The notes: generated from the letters alone by a model not told the origin. DNA of 64,000 nt from Kribbella aluminosa (GCF_017876295.1 NZ_JAGINT010000001.1:744001-808000), one strand, 5' to 3'. Counted from the stretch's first letter, positions 40,950-54,528 are shown. Numbers and translations are program-made.

Positions 40950-41037
40950 CGGCATTTACCAGCCGGTACGGCGGGTGCCGGAAAAGACACTCGGGGTGGC
41001 GGCACAAAGTGTGGGTGGGATACGCCAAGATTGGTGC

Positions 41038-42297
41038 ATGACGGATCTGCCGGCCTACCTGCGGCCTTTCGTCTTGGGGGTTCTGGAAGGTTCTGATGTA
41101 CGCGTCGATCGCCTGGGGGAGATCGACCTGTACCGCCCGCCCGGTACCGCCCGAGGCGGCGCAATTCTCTTCGTGCACGGGGGACCCGGACCGGAAGGCC
41201 TCGAGGTGATGCCTCGGGACTGGCCGGTCTACAAGGGCTACGCGACCGCTGCCGCCAGGCGAGGCCTGGTGGCCGCAGTCGTCGACCACAGCCTGATCCA
41301 CGGCCTCGACCGCCTGGTCGTGGCCGCGGACGAGGTGGAGGCCGCGGTCGCCGTACTGCGTTCGGATCCGCGGGTCGACCCCGATCGGGTCGGCCTGTGG
41401 TTCTTCTCGGGCGCCGGCCTGCTGGCCGGGGAGTGGCTGGACAGCCGCCCCGACTGGCTGCGCTTCGTGGCCCTCAGCTACCCCTTGCTCGTCACCCCGC
41501 CCGGTGTCGACGATCTGGTAACCGCTGCTGAAGTAGTTGGTAAACACAAGGACCTGCCGGTGCTGCTGACCAGAGCTGGACTCGAGCGTGAGGAGCTCGC
41601 CGGTCCGGTAGCGGAGTTCGTCTCCGCGGGTGGCGCCGCGCTGGACATCATCGACGTACCGAAAGGGCACCACGGGTTCGACATGCTCGACCACACCGAA
41701 GAATCACGCGCCGCCGTGACCAAGGCTCTCGACTGGGCGATCGCCCACCTCGGCGAGCAGCCCGGGGACGACGGCAAGCTCCTCGTCCCACCACCTCCGG
41801 CCCGTAAGAAGGCCACCACGCCCCGCCGCCGGACGCCGGCGGCCAAGGCCGCTGTTGCCGTGCAGGACGCGCCAGTGGCTGCTGAGCCCGCTGTTCAGCA
41901 GGCACCCAAGGCCGCTCCGGCATCGGTCCCACCGGTCCCACCGGTCCCGCCGACCGTCACCACCATCACCACCGGCACCGCAGCAGCGCGGGCGATCAGC
42001 CGGGAGCACGCGGCGTACGCCGCCCACGACCTCGAGGCGTTCCTGGCGATGTACTCGCCGACCGCCCGGATCGAGCTCGCGGACGGCTCCGAGCTGAAGG
42101 GCCGCCGGTTCCTGCGCGAGTACTACCGCCCGCGCTTCGACGCCGGTCGCTGCAAGAACGAGGTCGTCCAGAAGATCATGGTGGGGGAGTGGGTGGTGGA
42201 ACACGTGAACAGCTACGAGGACGACGGCTCCAGCGCACACCTGGCCCTCTACCGGGTCGTCGACGGACTGATCACCGACGTCGAGTTCCGCGCCTGA
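41038..42297 (+). CDS. Alpha/beta-hydrolase-like protein fused to an NTF2/SnoaL-like domain
   Basis: 419 aa. Residues 1-240 look like a dienelactone-hydrolase-type alpha/beta hydrolase: oxyanion region [12 protein letters not shown], nucleophile elbow WFFSGAGLL (first Gly of GxSxG replaced), and C-terminal His in KGHHGFDML. Residues about 255-315 form an Ala/Pro/Lys-rich linker with PVPPVPP repeats. Residues about 320-419 ([24 protein letters not shown] to [11 protein letters not shown]) resemble a SnoaL-like NTF2 fold. Substrate unknown. A monocistronic gene between rpoC and the str operon, flanked by terminators. Confidence 0.65.
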   Translation: MTDLPAYLRPFVLGVLEGSDVRVDRLGEIDLYRPPGTARGGAILFVHGGPGPEGLEVMPRDWPVYKGYATAAARRGLVAAVVDHSLIHGLDRLVVAADEVEAAVAVLRSDPRVDPDRVGLWFFSGAGLLAGEWLDSRPDWLRFVALSYPLLVTPPGVDDLVTAAEVVGKHKDLPVLLTRAGLEREELAGPVAEFVSAGGAALDIIDVPKGHHGFDMLDHTEESRAAVTKALDWAIAHLGEQPGDDGKLLVPPPPARKKATTPRRRTPAAKAAVAVQDAPVAAEPAVQQAPKAAPASVPPVPPVPPTVTTITTGTAAARAISREHAAYAAHDLEAFLAMYSPTARIELADGSELKGRRFLREYYRPRFDAGRCKNEVVQKIMVGEWVVEHVNSYEDDGSSAHLALYRVVDGLITDVEFRA

Positions 42298-42299
42298 GA

Positions 42300-42346
42300 A
42301 CAGGGCCGCTGCAAGCGCTTGCCACAAGCTGTTCCAGCGGCCCTGT
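42300..42346 (+). terminator. Terminator after the hydrolase gene
   Basis: ACAGGGCCGCTG pairs perfectly (12 bp) with CAGCGGCCCTGT around a 23-nt loop, starting 2 bp after the stop codon. Confidence 0.7.
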
Positions 42347-42391
42347 ACACTTGCTGCGCGGATGTTTCTCAGCCTCGGTCGATTACTCATT

Positions 42392-42420
42392 TTGACCGTA
42401 CTTGAGGCACCCGCTAGTCT
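42392..42420 (+). promoter_or_regulatory. Promoter of the str operon (rpsL-rpsG-fusA-tuf)
   Basis: TTGACC, 17-bp spacer, TAGTCT (42415-42420): a near-consensus vegetative promoter giving a leader of about 190 nt. The gene-free stretch 42298-42616 holds a terminator, this promoter and the leader element at 42545. Confidence 0.8.
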
Positions 42421-42544
42421 TAACGATCGTGCCCGGGGTCTTTCCTGGGCCGTCATGCGTGCCCCGAGTCCTTCGGGTCGGGCCGCGTGGCACGGGACTC
42501 CTGCCGACAGTCTGGAAGATTACGGCTTCGGTCTGCTCGTGCGC

Positions 42545-42570
42545 ACGCGACACACCCGACCGCGGGGGTC
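42545..42570 (+). promoter_or_regulatory. Leader element shared with rpsJ, copy 1
   Basis: A 26-nt block, ACGCGACACACCCGACC followed by GCGGGGGTC, identical to 47200-47225. It lies 46 nt before rpsL and contains a GACC/GGTC mini-hairpin. Its presence only in front of ribosomal operons suggests an RNA-level regulatory or processing element. Confidence 0.65.
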
Positions 42571-42616
42571 AGGTAAAGCTACAAACCCAGCCGGACGACA
42601 GAAAGAGACCCACGCG

Positions 42617-42991
42617 GTGCCCACCATTAACCAGCTGGTCCGCAAGGGCCGCCAGGACAAGGTGTCCAAGAACAAGACACCGGCCCTGAAGGGTTCCCCT
42701 CAGCGTCGTGGTGTGTGCACGCGCGTCTACACGACCACGCCGAAGAAGCCGAACTCCGCTCTTCGTAAGGTTGCACGTGTCCGCCTGACCAGCGGCATCG
42801 AGGTCACCGCCTACATCCCGGGCGTCGGCCACAACCTGCAGGAGCACTCGATCGTGCTCGTTCGTGGCGGCCGGGTGAAGGACCTCCCGGGTGTCCGGTA
42901 CAAGATCATCCGCGGTTCGCTCGACACCCAGGGTGTGAAGAACCGGAAGCAGGCTCGCAGCCTGTACGGCGCGAAGAAGGAGAAGAGCTAA
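42617..42991 (+). CDS. rpsL: 30S ribosomal protein S12
   Basis: 124 aa from GTG 42617. S12 lies at the decoding centre and controls fidelity and streptomycin response. [13 protein letters not shown] holds the streptomycin-relevant Lys (E. coli K42), and [22 protein letters not shown] holds K87 and the D88 hydroxylation region; both are wild-type. The stop overlaps the rpsG start by 1 bp. Confidence 0.98.
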   Translation: MPTINQLVRKGRQDKVSKNKTPALKGSPQRRGVCTRVYTTTPKKPNSALRKVARVRLTSGIEVTAYIPGVGHNLQEHSIVLVRGGRVKDLPGVRYKIIRGSLDTQGVKNRKQARSLYGAKKEKS

Positions 42992-43461
42992 TGCCGCGCA
43001 AGGGCCCCGCCCCGAAGCGCCCGGTCATCATCGACCCGGTCTACAGTTCGCCGCTCGTCACCCAGCTGATCTCCAAGATCCTGGTCGACGGCAAGAAGCA
43101 GATCGCGCAGAGCATCGTCTACAACGCGCTCGAGGGCACTCGCACCAAGACCGGCACCGACCCGGTGATCACGCTGAAGCGTGCGCTGGACAACGTGAAG
43201 CCGAGCATCGAGGTGAAGAGCCGCCGCGTCGGTGGAGCCACCTACCAGGTGCCGATCGAGGTCAAGCCGGGTCGCTCGACCACGCTCGCCCTGCGCTGGC
43301 TGACGTCGTACTCCCGGGCCCGTCGCGAGAAGACCATGTCCGAGCGGCTGATGAACGAGATCCTGGACGCGTCCAACGGTCTCGGCGCGTCGGTCAAGCG
43401 CCGCGAGGACACGCACAAGATGGCCGAAGCCAACAAGGCTTTCGCCCACTACCGCTGGTGA
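42991..43461 (+). CDS. rpsG: 30S ribosomal protein S7
   Basis: 156 aa, normal length. Nucleates the 30S head and contacts the E-site tRNA. Begins [12 protein letters not shown], with [28 protein letters not shown] and the C-terminal [22 protein letters not shown] typical of the family. TAATG overlap with rpsL; fusA follows after 71 bp. Confidence 0.98.
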   Translation: MPRKGPAPKRPVIIDPVYSSPLVTQLISKILVDGKKQIAQSIVYNALEGTRTKTGTDPVITLKRALDNVKPSIEVKSRRVGGATYQVPIEVKPGRSTTLALRWLTSYSRARREKTMSERLMNEILDASNGLGASVKRREDTHKMAEANKAFAHYRW

Positions 43462-43532
43462 TCCGGGGTCCGATCCGGATCCCCACGTTCACCCTTTTGA
43501 CGCAGTACAGAATCGAGAGGTAGACCACCGAG

Positions 43533-45644
<2,112 letters not shown>

Positions 45645-45718
45645 CTTCTCGCTCCTGACCACCACACCCACAGCGCGTCGGCGTACGGCGTAGTCAACAT
45701 TTATCCAGGAGGGCCCCA

Positions 45719-46912
<1,194 letters not shown>

Positions 46913-46918
46913 TCTGAT

Positions 46919-46957
46919 GAGGTCCGCGAGGGCTCGGAACTGAGCCCCGCGGACCTC
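46919..46957 (+). terminator. Terminator after tuf
   Basis: GAGGTCCGCG-A-GGGCTC..GAGCCC-CGCGGACCTC, a 16-bp stem with a 6-nt loop, followed by TGCTTT. It starts 6 bp after the tuf stop. Confidence 0.88.
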
Positions 46958-47014
46958 TGCTTTACGCTCGATCCGGCGCTCAGGTGGCGCCGGATCGGGC
47001 ACAAAGCCACCCGA

Positions 47015-47045
47015 TTGGCGTTTCGGCGCCGATCTCTGGCACAAT
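47015..47045 (+). promoter_or_regulatory. Promoter of the S10 operon
   Basis: TTGGCG (47015-47020), about 19-bp spacer, CACAAT (47040-47045); the AT-rich CACAATATTC is the only -10-like stretch in the 357-bp gap. It leaves a leader of about 215 nt with two hairpins (47082-47100; 47111-47140) and the shared 26-nt element. Confidence 0.55.
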
Positions 47046-47081
47046 ATTCAGGTTGCTCAGGCGAGGCCGCCGGGGTGCGCC

Positions 47082-47140
47082 CCAGATCTTCTTGATCTGG
47101 CTGGTGCGCCGGACCGGAGACCATGCCGAGGTTCCGGTCC
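47082..47140 (+). promoter_or_regulatory. Two hairpins in the rpsJ leader
   Basis: CCAGATC-TTCTT-GATCTGG (perfect 7 bp, 47082-47100) and GGACCGGA..TCCGGTCC (perfect 8 bp, 47111-47140). They could form an autoregulatory (L4-type) leader, as S10 operons often have. Inference from structure. Confidence 0.5.
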
Positions 47141-47199
47141 GAGACCGGGGCCCCGATCCCCAACCAGGTCGAAAGCGGTAGGTCACGCGTGTGCCGTGT

Positions 47200-47225
47200 A
47201 CGCGACACACCCGACCGCGGGGGTC
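47200..47225 (+). promoter_or_regulatory. Leader element shared with rpsL, copy 2
   Basis: Identical over 26 nt to 42545-42570. Here the hairpin CCGACC-GCGGG-GGTCGG is a perfect 6-bp stem. It lies 44 nt before rpsJ, almost the same distance as in front of rpsL. Confidence 0.65.
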
Positions 47226-47269
47226 GGAGCAACGCAATGGAAGACGATAGAGAAGGACGAAGCGAAGCG

Positions 47270-47578
47270 ATGGCGGGACAGAAGATCCGCATCCGGCTGA
47301 AGGCCTACGACCACGAGGTCATCGACAGCTCGGCACGCAAGATTGTCGACACGGTGACGCGTACTGGTGCGAAGGTTGCTGGCCCGGTGCCGTTGCCGAC
47401 GGAAAAGAACGTGTTCTGCGTCATCCGCTCGCCGCACAAGTACAAGGACAGCCGCGAGCACTTCGAGATGCGCACCCACAAGCGGCTCATCGACATCATC
47501 GACCCCACGCCGAAGACCGTCGACTCGCTGATGCGTCTCGACCTGCCGGCCGGTGTCGACATCGAGATCAAGCTCTGA
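47270..47578 (+). CDS. rpsJ: 30S ribosomal protein S10
   Basis: 102 aa from ATG 47270 with GAAGGA SD. Component of the 30S head and partner of the NusG KOW domain in transcription-translation coupling. Starts [16 protein letters not shown], with [19 protein letters not shown]. First gene of the S10 operon; 17 bp before rplC. Confidence 0.98.
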   Translation: MAGQKIRIRLKAYDHEVIDSSARKIVDTVTRTGAKVAGPVPLPTEKNVFCVIRSPHKYKDSREHFEMRTHKRLIDIIDPTPKTVDSLMRLDLPAGVDIEIKL

Positions 47579-47595
47579 GGGACGCGAACAAGCCA

Positions 47596-48252
47596 ATGAG
47601 CACTGTCAAGAACACGCGCGGTCTGCTGGGCACCAAGCTCGGCATGACCCAGACCTGGGACGAGAACAACCGAGTCGTCCCCGTCACCGTGATCCAGGCC
47701 GGCCCCTGCGTCGTCACCGGTGTCCGTACTTCGGACCGTGACGGCTACGACGGCGTCCAGATCGCCTTCGGCGACATCGACCCGCGCAAGGTGACCAAGC
47801 CCCTGCGCGGCCACTTCGACAAGGCCGGCGTGACGCCGCGGCGGCACCTGCTGGAGCTGCGCACCGCCGACGCCAGCGAGTACACGCTGGGCCAGGAGAT
47901 CAAGGCCGAGGCCTTCGAGGCCGGTGAGCGGGTCGACGTTTCCGCGACCAGCAAGGGCAAGGGCTTCGCCGGTGTGATGAAGCGGCACGGCTTCCACGGC
48001 CTGCGCGCCACCCACGGTGTGCACAAGAAGCACCGCTCGCCGGGTTCCATCGGCGGCTGCGCCACCCCGGGCCGGGTCTTCAAGGGCCTGCGGATGGCCG
48101 GCCGGATGGGTCACGAGCAGGTCACCACCCAGAACATCTCCGTGCACGCGGTGGACACCGAGCGCGGCCTGATCCTGCTGAAGGGCGCGGTTCCCGGCCC
48201 CAAGGGCGGCCTGGTGCTGATCCGCAACGCCGCGAAGGGAGCTGCCAAGTGA
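47596..48252 (+). CDS. rplC: 50S ribosomal protein L3
   Basis: 218 aa. Early-assembly protein near the peptidyl-transferase centre. [17 protein letters not shown] at the N-terminus, and the central loop [31 protein letters not shown] that reaches the PTC. Overlaps rplD by 4 bp. Confidence 0.98.
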   Translation: MSTVKNTRGLLGTKLGMTQTWDENNRVVPVTVIQAGPCVVTGVRTSDRDGYDGVQIAFGDIDPRKVTKPLRGHFDKAGVTPRRHLLELRTADASEYTLGQEIKAEAFEAGERVDVSATSKGKGFAGVMKRHGFHGLRATHGVHKKHRSPGSIGGCATPGRVFKGLRMAGRMGHEQVTTQNISVHAVDTERGLILLKGAVPGPKGGLVLIRNAAKGAAK

Positions 48253-48941
48253 GCACCGTCGACGTCGTCGCCGTGAAGGGCGACAAGGTCACCAAGTTGG
48301 GTTCCGCCGAGCTTCCGGCCGAGCTGTTCGACGTCCAGGTCAACATCCCGCTGATCCACCAGGTCGTGGTGGCCCAGCTGGCCGCGGCCCGCCAGGGTAC
48401 GCACAGCACCAAGACCCGGGGCGAGGTGTCCGGCGGTGGCGCCAAGCCGTACCGCCAGAAGGGCACCGGTCGCGCCCGCCAGGGTTCGACCCGCGCGCCG
48501 CAGTTCACCGGTGGTGGCGTCGTCTTCGGCCCCACGCCGCGCGACTACAGCCAGCGGACCCCGAAGAAGATGATCGCCGCCGCGCTCCGCGGTGCGCTGT
48601 CCGACCGGGCCCGTGACGGTCAGGTGTTCGTGGTCGAGAGCTTCGTGGACGGCGACGCGCCGTCCACCAAGTCGGCCCTCAAGGTGCTGAGCGGGGTGAC
48701 CGAGCCGGGTAAGGCGCTGGTCGTCGTCAGCCGCGCCGACGAGCTCACCTGGCTGAGCCTGCGCAACGTGCAGCACGTGCACCTGATCGCCGCCGACCAG
48801 CTGAACGCGTACGACGTTCTCTGCAGCGACGCGGTCGTATTCACCAAGGACGCGCTCGACGCCTTCGTCGCCGGCGCGCCCCGAGGCAAGTCCGTCAAGG
48901 CCGTCGCTACGTCGACTGAGGCCGAGGAGGTAGAAGCATGA
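48249..48941 (+). CDS. rplD: 50S ribosomal protein L4
   Basis: 230 aa from GTG 48249. Lines the exit tunnel and often regulates its own operon. Tunnel-loop motif [21 protein letters not shown], relevant to macrolide sensitivity, is intact. The C-terminal ~20 residues are acidic. Overlaps rplC and rplW by 4 bp each. Confidence 0.98.
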   Translation: MSTVDVVAVKGDKVTKLGSAELPAELFDVQVNIPLIHQVVVAQLAAARQGTHSTKTRGEVSGGGAKPYRQKGTGRARQGSTRAPQFTGGGVVFGPTPRDYSQRTPKKMIAAALRGALSDRARDGQVFVVESFVDGDAPSTKSALKVLSGVTEPGKALVVVSRADELTWLSLRNVQHVHLIAADQLNAYDVLCSDAVVFTKDALDAFVAGAPRGKSVKAVATSTEAEEVEA

Positions 48942-49243
48942 GCCACGGAGTCAACAAGGACCCCCGCGACGTGCTGCTCCGGCCGGTCGTGAGCGAGAAG
49001 AGCTACGGCCTGCTGGACGAGCAGAAGTACACGTTCGAGGTCGCACCGGACGCCAACAAGACCGAGATCAAGCTCGCGGTCGAGAAGGTCTTCAAGGTCA
49101 AGGTCAGTGACGTCAACACCCTCAACCGCAAGGGCAAGCGCCGCCGGACCCGTGCCGGCTTCGGTAAGCGCCCGGACACCAAGCGAGCGATCGTGACCCT
49201 CAAGGGCGACGACCGTATCGACATCTTCGGAGGCCAGTCGTAA
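48938..49243 (+). CDS. rplW: 50S ribosomal protein L23
   Basis: 101 aa. Sits at the tunnel exit and docks trigger factor and [19 protein letters not shown], the family N-terminus, and [19 protein letters not shown] loop. ATGA overlap with rplD; the last base of its stop is the first base of the rplB start. Confidence 0.98.
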   Translation: MSHGVNKDPRDVLLRPVVSEKSYGLLDEQKYTFEVAPDANKTEIKLAVEKVFKVKVSDVNTLNRKGKRRRTRAGFGKRPDTKRAIVTLKGDDRIDIFGGQS

Positions 49244-50076
49244 TGGGAATCCGCAAGTACAAGCCGACAACGCCGGGCCGCCGTGGCTCGAGCGTGGCCG
49301 ACTTCGTCGAGCTCACCCGTTCGACCCCCGAGAAGTCGTTGCTGCGTCCGCTGCCGAAGAAGGGCGGCCGGAACAGCTCCGGCAAGATCACCACCCGGCA
49401 CCACGGTGGCGGTCACAAGCGGGCGTACCGGCTGATCGACTTCAAGCGCTACGACAAGGACGGCGTGCCGGCCAAGGTCGCGCACATCGAGTACGACCCG
49501 AACCGCACCGCGCGGATCGCGTTGCTGCACTACGTGGACGGCGAGAAGCGCTACATCCTCGCCCCCTCCAACCTGCAGCAGGGCACGATCGTCGAGAACG
49601 GCCCGGCCGCCGACATCAAGGTGGGCAACAACCTGCCGCTGCGCAACATCCCGGTCGGTTCGACGGTGCACGCGGTCGAGCTGCGGCCGGGCGGCGGCGC
49701 CAAGATGGCCCGCTCCGCCGGTTCCAGCATCCAGCTGGTCGCGAAGGAAGGCCGGATGGCCACCCTGCGGATGCCGTCCGGCGAGGTCCGGATGGTCGAC
49801 GTGCGCTGCCGCGCCACCCTCGGTGAGGTCGGCAACGGCGAGCAGTCGAACATCAACTGGGGCAAGGCGGGCCGGATGCGCTGGAAGGGCAAGCGCCCGA
49901 CCGTCCGCGGTGTCGCGATGAACCCGGTCGACCACCCGCACGGTGGTGGTGAGGGTAAGACCTCGGGTGGTCGTCACCCGGTGTCCCCGTGGGGCCAGCC
50001 GGAGGGCCGGACCCGCACCCGCAAGGAAAGCGACCGCATGATCGTCCGGCGCCGCAAGGCCGGCAAGAAGCGCTGA
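49243..50076 (+). CDS. rplB: 50S ribosomal protein L2
   Basis: 277 aa. Needed for subunit association and peptidyl-transferase assembly. [17 protein letters not shown], then [20 protein letters not shown] holding the conserved His. 15 bp before rpsS. Confidence 0.98.
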   Translation: MGIRKYKPTTPGRRGSSVADFVELTRSTPEKSLLRPLPKKGGRNSSGKITTRHHGGGHKRAYRLIDFKRYDKDGVPAKVAHIEYDPNRTARIALLHYVDGEKRYILAPSNLQQGTIVENGPAADIKVGNNLPLRNIPVGSTVHAVELRPGGGAKMARSAGSSIQLVAKEGRMATLRMPSGEVRMVDVRCRATLGEVGNGEQSNINWGKAGRMRWKGKRPTVRGVAMNPVDHPHGGGEGKTSGGRHPVSPWGQPEGRTRTRKESDRMIVRRRKAGKKR

Positions 50077-50091
50077 TAGGAGCCGGCCAGA

Positions 50092-50373
50092 ATGCCACGC
50101 AGCCTCAAGAAGGGCCCGTTCGTCGACCACCACCTGGCTAAGAAGGTGGAGGTGCAGAACGAGAAGGGCACCCACAACGTCATCAAGACCTGGTCCCGCC
50201 GATCGATGATCGTGCCGGACATGATCGGCCACACGATTGCGGTGCACGACGGCCGCAAGCATGTGCCGGTGTTCGTCACGGACTCGATGGTCGGGCACAA
50301 GCTCGGCGAGTTCGCGCCGACCCGGACGTTCAAGGGTCACGAGAAGGACGACCGGAAGTCACGGCGTCGCTGA
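50092..50373 (+). CDS. rpsS: 30S ribosomal protein S19
   Basis: 93 aa. In the 30S head, contacting S13 and the A-site finger. [19 protein letters not shown] and [18 protein letters not shown] are typical. 53 bp before rplV. Confidence 0.98.
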   Translation: MPRSLKKGPFVDHHLAKKVEVQNEKGTHNVIKTWSRRSMIVPDMIGHTIAVHDGRKHVPVFVTDSMVGHKLGEFAPTRTFKGHEKDDRKSRRR

Positions 50374-50426
50374 CCCGCCAGGGACAGTGACGAAGCGAAA
50401 GCAATCTACGGAGAGATTCGAACATC

Positions 50427-51032
50427 ATGAGCGTTCAAGAGCGTAGGGCGATCAGCGCCCGTCGCGAGAGCCTGCTGGGCGAGCAGCCCGGGGCCTTCGC
50501 GGTCGCGCGCTTCGTCCGCGTGACGCCGATGAAGGCGCGCCGCGTGGTCGACCTGGTGCGCGGTCTGGGCGTCGACGACGCACTCGCCACTCTGAAGTTC
50601 GCCCCGCAGGCCGCTGCCGCGACCGTGTACAAGGTCGTCGACAGCGCCGCGGCGAACGCCGAGGGCACCGAACACCTGAGCCGGGCCGAACTGATCGTGG
50701 TCAAGGCCTACGTGGACGAGGGTCCGACGCTGAAGCGTCACCGCCCCCGTGCACAGGGCCGGGCCACCCGGATCGACAAGCGGACGAGCCACATCACCGT
50801 GGTCGTCGGCCCGCGCGAGACCGACGGGCCCGTCGAGAAGGCGTCGGCCAAGAAGGCGGCCGCCAAGAAGACCGCTGACACGGCGGACACGGCCAAGAAG
50901 GCTCCGGCGAAGAAGGCAGCCAGCAAGGCTGCCGACGCGCCGGCCAAGGAAGAGGCCGCCGAGAAGCCGGCCAAGAAGGCGCCCGCGAAGAAGGCCGCCA
51001 AGAAGGCCACCGCTGAGAAGAAGGAGTCCTGA
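50427..51032 (+). CDS. rplV: 50S ribosomal protein L22 with long Lys/Ala C-terminal tail
   Basis: 201 aa. Residues 1-130 are a normal L22 ([27 protein letters not shown]), which lines the exit tunnel. Residues about 135-201 add a tail of [14 protein letters not shown]-type repeats resembling the C-terminal domain of linker histones or mycobacterial HupB. L22 is usually 110-130 aa. The tail should project on the ribosome surface or contact rRNA; its function is unknown. Confidence 0.95.
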   Translation: MSVQERRAISARRESLLGEQPGAFAVARFVRVTPMKARRVVDLVRGLGVDDALATLKFAPQAAAATVYKVVDSAAANAEGTEHLSRAELIVVKAYVDEGPTLKRHRPRAQGRATRIDKRTSHITVVVGPRETDGPVEKASAKKAAAKKTADTADTAKKAPAKKAASKAADAPAKEEAAEKPAKKAPAKKAAKKATAEKKES

Positions 51033-51033
51033 C

Positions 51034-51912
51034 GTGGGACAGAAGGTCAACCCGCACGGGTTCCGTCTCGGCATCAGCACCGATCACAAGAGCCGTTGGT
51101 ACGCCGACAAGCTGTACAAGGACTACGTGGGCGAGGACGTCAAGATCCGTCGCCTGCTGAGCAAGGGCATGGAGCGCGCCGGCATCTCCCGCGTGGAGAT
51201 CGAGCGCACCCGTGACCGGGTCCGGGTCGACATCCACACCGCCCGTCCGGGCATCGTGATCGGTCGCCGTGGCGCCGAGGCGGACCGCATCCGCGGCTCG
51301 CTGGAGGAGCTCACCGGCAAGCAGGTGCAGCTGAACATCCTCGAGGTGAAGAACGCCGAGGTCGACGCCCAGCTGGTCGCGCAGGGCGTGGCCGAGCAGC
51401 TGTCCGGCCGCGTGGCGTTCCGCCGCGCGATGCGCAAGGCGATGCAGACCACCATGCGTGGTGGCGCCCTGGGCATCCGGATCCAGTGCTCCGGCCGGCT
51501 CGGTGGCGCGGAGATGTCGCGGTCGGAGTTCTACCGCGAGGGCCGCGTCCCGCTGCACACGCTGCGGGCCGACATCGACTACGGGTTCTACGAGGCCCGG
51601 ACGACCTTCGGCCGGATCGGCGTGAAGGTCTGGATCTACAAGGGCGACGTGGCCGGTACCCGCGCGGAGCGCGAAGCACAGGCTGCGGCCCGCGCCGCTA
51701 CCCAGCAGCGTGGCCGTCCGGCCCGCCGTGACGGTGGCGACCGTGGTGACCGTGGCGGTCGCGGTGGCGACCGTGGTGGCCGTGGTGGTCGTGGCGGTGA
51801 CCGTCGGGACGCGCGGAACGACAACAACGCGGCCGCGGCGACCGACAAGGCCGTCGAGGCGAGCGCCCCGGCTGCCGGCAAGGCCGCCGAGACGACCGGA
51901 ACGGAGAGCTGA
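51034..51912 (+). CDS. rpsC: 30S ribosomal protein S3 with Arg/Gly-rich C-terminal tail
   Basis: 292 aa from GTG 51034. Residues 1-215 are standard S3: [16 protein letters not shown] domain [17 protein letters not shown], and [15 protein letters not shown]3 lies at the mRNA entry channel and has helicase activity with S4/S5. The tail (about residues 225-292) has RGG-box-like repeats ([19 protein letters not shown], 51710-51825) and then an Ala-rich end. S3 is usually 210-280 aa in actinobacteria. 1 bp after rplV. Confidence 0.96.
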   Translation: MGQKVNPHGFRLGISTDHKSRWYADKLYKDYVGEDVKIRRLLSKGMERAGISRVEIERTRDRVRVDIHTARPGIVIGRRGAEADRIRGSLEELTGKQVQLNILEVKNAEVDAQLVAQGVAEQLSGRVAFRRAMRKAMQTTMRGGALGIRIQCSGRLGGAEMSRSEFYREGRVPLHTLRADIDYGFYEARTTFGRIGVKVWIYKGDVAGTRAEREAQAAARAATQQRGRPARRDGGDRGDRGGRGGDRGGRGGRGGDRRDARNDNNAAAATDKAVEASAPAAGKAAETTGTES

Positions 51913-51915
51913 ACA

Positions 51916-52335
51916 ATGCTCATCCCCCGCAAGGTCAAGCACCGCAAGCAGCACCACCCGGGGCGCTCCGGCGCCGCCAAGGGTGGTACGACGCTGGCGT
52001 TCGGTGAGTTCGGCATCCAGGCGCTGGAGAGCCACTACGTCACCAACCGGCAGATCGAGGCCGCGCGTATCGCGATGACCCGGCACATCAAGCGTGGCGG
52101 CAAGGTGTGGATCAACATCTACCCGGACCGCCCGCTGACCAAGAAGCCGGCCGAGACCCGGATGGGTTCCGGTAAGGGTTCGCCGGAATGGTGGATCGCC
52201 AACGTGAAGGCCGGACGCGTGATGTTCGAGCTGTCCGGTGTTCCGGAGGATATCGCTCGCGAGGCGATGCGCCGCGCGATCCACAAGTTGCCGATGAAGT
52301 GCCGCTTCATCTCCCGAGAGGCAGGTGAGAACTGA
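51916..52335 (+). CDS. rplP: 50S ribosomal protein L16
   Basis: 139 aa. Helps position A-site t[39 protein letters not shown] and [15 protein letters not shown] are conserved. 3 bp after rpsC; overlaps rpmC by 1 bp. Confidence 0.98.
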   Translation: MLIPRKVKHRKQHHPGRSGAAKGGTTLAFGEFGIQALESHYVTNRQIEAARIAMTRHIKRGGKVWINIYPDRPLTKKPAETRMGSGKGSPEWWIANVKAGRVMFELSGVPEDIAREAMRRAIHKLPMKCRFISREAGEN

Positions 52336-52619
52336 TGGCTACCCTGACCGCCGCCGAGCTGCGGAACCTTGGCCGGGACGAGCTGATGACCAAGCTCGGT
52401 GAAGCCAAGGAGGAGCTGTTCAACCTCCGGTTCCAGGCTGCCACGGGCCAGCTGGAGTCCCACGGCCGGCTGCGCGCCGTCCGGAAGGACATCGCCCGCA
52501 TCTACACGGTGCTGTCCGAGCGTGCGCTCGGGATCACCGAGGAGGTCGACGCCCCGGTTGCCGAGGCCGAGACCGAGGCCGACGAGCCTGCGGACGACAG
52601 TGAGAAGGCGAACGCATGA
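52335..52619 (+). CDS. rpmC: 50S ribosomal protein L29, acidic C-terminal extension
   Basis: 94 aa. Core residues 1-68 ([23 protein letters not shown].. [16 protein letters not shown]) form the two-helix L29 near the tunnel exit. The last ~25 residues are Asp/Glu/Ala-rich, beyond the usual 60-75 aa. Overlaps rpsQ by 4 bp. Confidence 0.96.
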   Translation: MATLTAAELRNLGRDELMTKLGEAKEELFNLRFQAATGQLESHGRLRAVRKDIARIYTVLSERALGITEEVDAPVAEAETEADEPADDSEKANA

Positions 52620-52912
52620 CCGAGAACACGAAGGACGAGACCGTGAGCACGACCCCTGCGGCGCGCAGCCACCGGAAGACCCGTGTGGGCCTGGTGCTGA
52701 GCGACAAGATGGACAAGACCGTTGTGGTCGAGGTCGAGGACCGGGTCAAGCACAAGCTGTACGGCAAGGTCATCCGGCGTACCAGCAAGCTCAAGGCGCA
52801 CGACGAGCAGAACGCCGCCGGTATCGGCGACCGCGTCCTCCTGATGGAGACCCGGCCGCTGTCGGCGACCAAGCGCTGGCGCATCGTCGAGATCCTCGAG
52901 AAGGCGAAGTAG
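52616..52912 (+). CDS. rpsQ: 30S ribosomal protein S17
   Basis: 98 aa. Primary 16S-binding OB-fold protein: [21 protein letters not shown] and [19 protein letters not shown]. The first ~15 residues are a polar extension; a GTG at codon 10 is an alternative start. 97 bp before rplN. Confidence 0.96.
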   Translation: MTENTKDETVSTTPAARSHRKTRVGLVLSDKMDKTVVVEVEDRVKHKLYGKVIRRTSKLKAHDEQNAAGIGDRVLLMETRPLSATKRWRIVEILEKAK

Positions 52913-53009
52913 CCCTCCGGGGTCCTGACGGCCCGGCAACCAATCGAAATTATTCGTTCCGCAAGGCTCACGTAAGTGAGAACCAGCGAGACAACCAGGA
53001 GATCAACAG

Positions 53010-53378
53010 ATGATCCAGCAGGAGTCGCGACTGAAGGTCGCCGACAACACGGGCGCGAAGGAGATCCTTTGCATCCGCGTTCTCGGTGGCTCCGGTCGGC
53101 GCTACGCCGGTGTCGGTGACACGATCGTCGCCACCGTCAAGGACGCGATCCCCGGCGGCGGTGTGAAGAAGGGTGACGTCGTCAAGGCGGTCGTCGTGCG
53201 GACCGTGAAGGAGCGCCGGCGTCCGGACGGCTCCTACATCCGCTTCGACGAGAACGCCGCGGTGATCCTGAAGGCCGACGGCGAGCCGCGCGGTACCCGT
53301 ATCTTCGGCCCGGTCGGCCGGGAGCTGCGGGAGAAGCGCTTCATGAAGATCATCTCGCTCGCGCCGGAGGTGCTCTGA
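53010..53378 (+). CDS. rplN: 50S ribosomal protein L14
   Basis: 122 aa, exact family length. [19 protein letters not shown] and [14 protein letters not shown] conserved. Contacts h14 of 16S rRNA and binds RsfS. First gene after the gap following rpsQ; rplX begins 1 bp later. Confidence 0.98.
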   Translation: MIQQESRLKVADNTGAKEILCIRVLGGSGRRYAGVGDTIVATVKDAIPGGGVKKGDVVKAVVVRTVKERRRPDGSYIRFDENAAVILKADGEPRGTRIFGPVGRELREKRFMKIISLAPEVL

Positions 53379-53379
53379 G

Positions 53380-53769
53380 ATGGCTCAGCAGAAGAAGCTG
53401 CACGTGAAGAAGGGCGATCAGGTCCGCGTGATCGCCGGTAGGTCCAAGGGCCTCGAGGGCAAGATCATCCAGGTCTTCCCGGACGACGAGAAGGTCATCG
53501 TCGAGGGCGTCAACCGGGTGAAGAAGCACACCAAGGTGCAGCAGGCCCAGCGCGGCGGCACCACCGGTGGCATCGTCACCCAGGAAGCCCCGATCCACGT
53601 CTCGAACGTGATGCTTGTCGTCGAGGTCGAGAAGGACGGCAAGAAGCAGAAGCTGACCACCCGCGTCGGCTACAACCGCGTCGAGGTGCAGAAGCGCCGT
53701 CCGGACGGTTCGACGTACACCGGTTTCCGGAGCGTCCGGATCGCCCGGCGTACCGGCGAGGAGATCTGA
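53380..53769 (+). CDS. rplX: 50S ribosomal protein L24
   Basis: 129 aa, somewhat longer than the usual 103-110. KOW motif [20 protein letters not shown] near residue 10. Assembly initiator close to the tunnel exit. Overlaps rplE by 1 bp. Confidence 0.97.
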   Translation: MAQQKKLHVKKGDQVRVIAGRSKGLEGKIIQVFPDDEKVIVEGVNRVKKHTKVQQAQRGGTTGGIVTQEAPIHVSNVMLVVEVEKDGKKQKLTTRVGYNRVEVQKRRPDGSTYTGFRSVRIARRTGEEI

Positions 53770-54341
53770 TGAGCACGGCAGTTTCCGAGACCAAGGTCCA
53801 GCCGCGGATGAAGACGAAGTACCGCGAGGAGATCGTCGGCAACCTGCAGGAGCAGTTCCAGTACGCCAACGTCATGCAGGTGCCCGGCCTCACCAAGATC
53901 GTGGTGAACATGGGTGTCGGCGAGGCGGCCCGGGACGCGAAGCTGATCGAGGGCGCGGTGAAGGACCTGGCCGCGATCACCGGCCAGAAGGCCCAGGTCA
54001 CCAAGGCCCGCAAGTCGATCGCGCAGTTCAAGCTGCGTGAGGGGATGCCGATCGGCGCCCACGTGACGCTGCGCGGCGACCGGATGTGGGAGTTCCTGGA
54101 CCGGCTGCTGGCGCTCGCGCTGCCCCGGATCCGCGACTTCCGCGGTCTCTCGCCCAAGCAGTTCGACGGCACCGGGAACTACACCTTCGGTCTGACCGAG
54201 CAGGTGATGTTCCACGAGATCAACCAGGACCGGATCGACCGTGTCCGGGGCATGGACATCACCGTGGTGACCACCGCGACGAACGACGACGAGGGTCGGG
54301 CCCTGCTGCGGGCGCTCGGCTTCCCGTTCAAGGAGAACTGA
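53769..54341 (+). CDS. rplE: 50S ribosomal protein L5
   Basis: 190 aa. Binds 5S rRNA and forms bridge B1b with S13. [35 protein letters not shown] and [14 protein letters not shown] conserved. 1 bp before the S14 gene. Confidence 0.98.
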   Translation: MSTAVSETKVQPRMKTKYREEIVGNLQEQFQYANVMQVPGLTKIVVNMGVGEAARDAKLIEGAVKDLAAITGQKAQVTKARKSIAQFKLREGMPIGAHVTLRGDRMWEFLDRLLALALPRIRDFRGLSPKQFDGTGNYTFGLTEQVMFHEINQDRIDRVRGMDITVVTTATNDDEGRALLRALGFPFKEN

Positions 54342-54342
54342 C

Positions 54343-54528
54343 GTGGCGAAGACAGCACTCAAGGTCAAGCAGGCCCGGAAGCCGAAGTTCGCGGTGCGTG
54401 GCTACACGCGCTGCCAGCGCTGCGGCCGGCCGAAGGCGGTTTTCCGCAAGTTCGGCCTCTGCCGGATCTGCCTGCGGGAAATGGCGCACCGGGGCGAGCT
54501 GCCCGGTGTCACCAAGTCCAGCTGGTGA
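54343..54528 (+). CDS. rpsZ: 30S ribosomal protein S14, zinc (type Z) form
   Basis: 61 aa from GTG 54343. The zinc ribbon is intact: CQRC near residue 24 and CRIC about 16 residues later. This is the short C+ paralogue found in spc operons of actinobacteria; zinc-independent 101-aa forms are encoded elsewhere when present. 94 bp before rpsH. Confidence 0.97.
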   Translation: MAKTALKVKQARKPKFAVRGYTRCQRCGRPKAVFRKFGLCRICLREMAHRGELPGVTKSSW

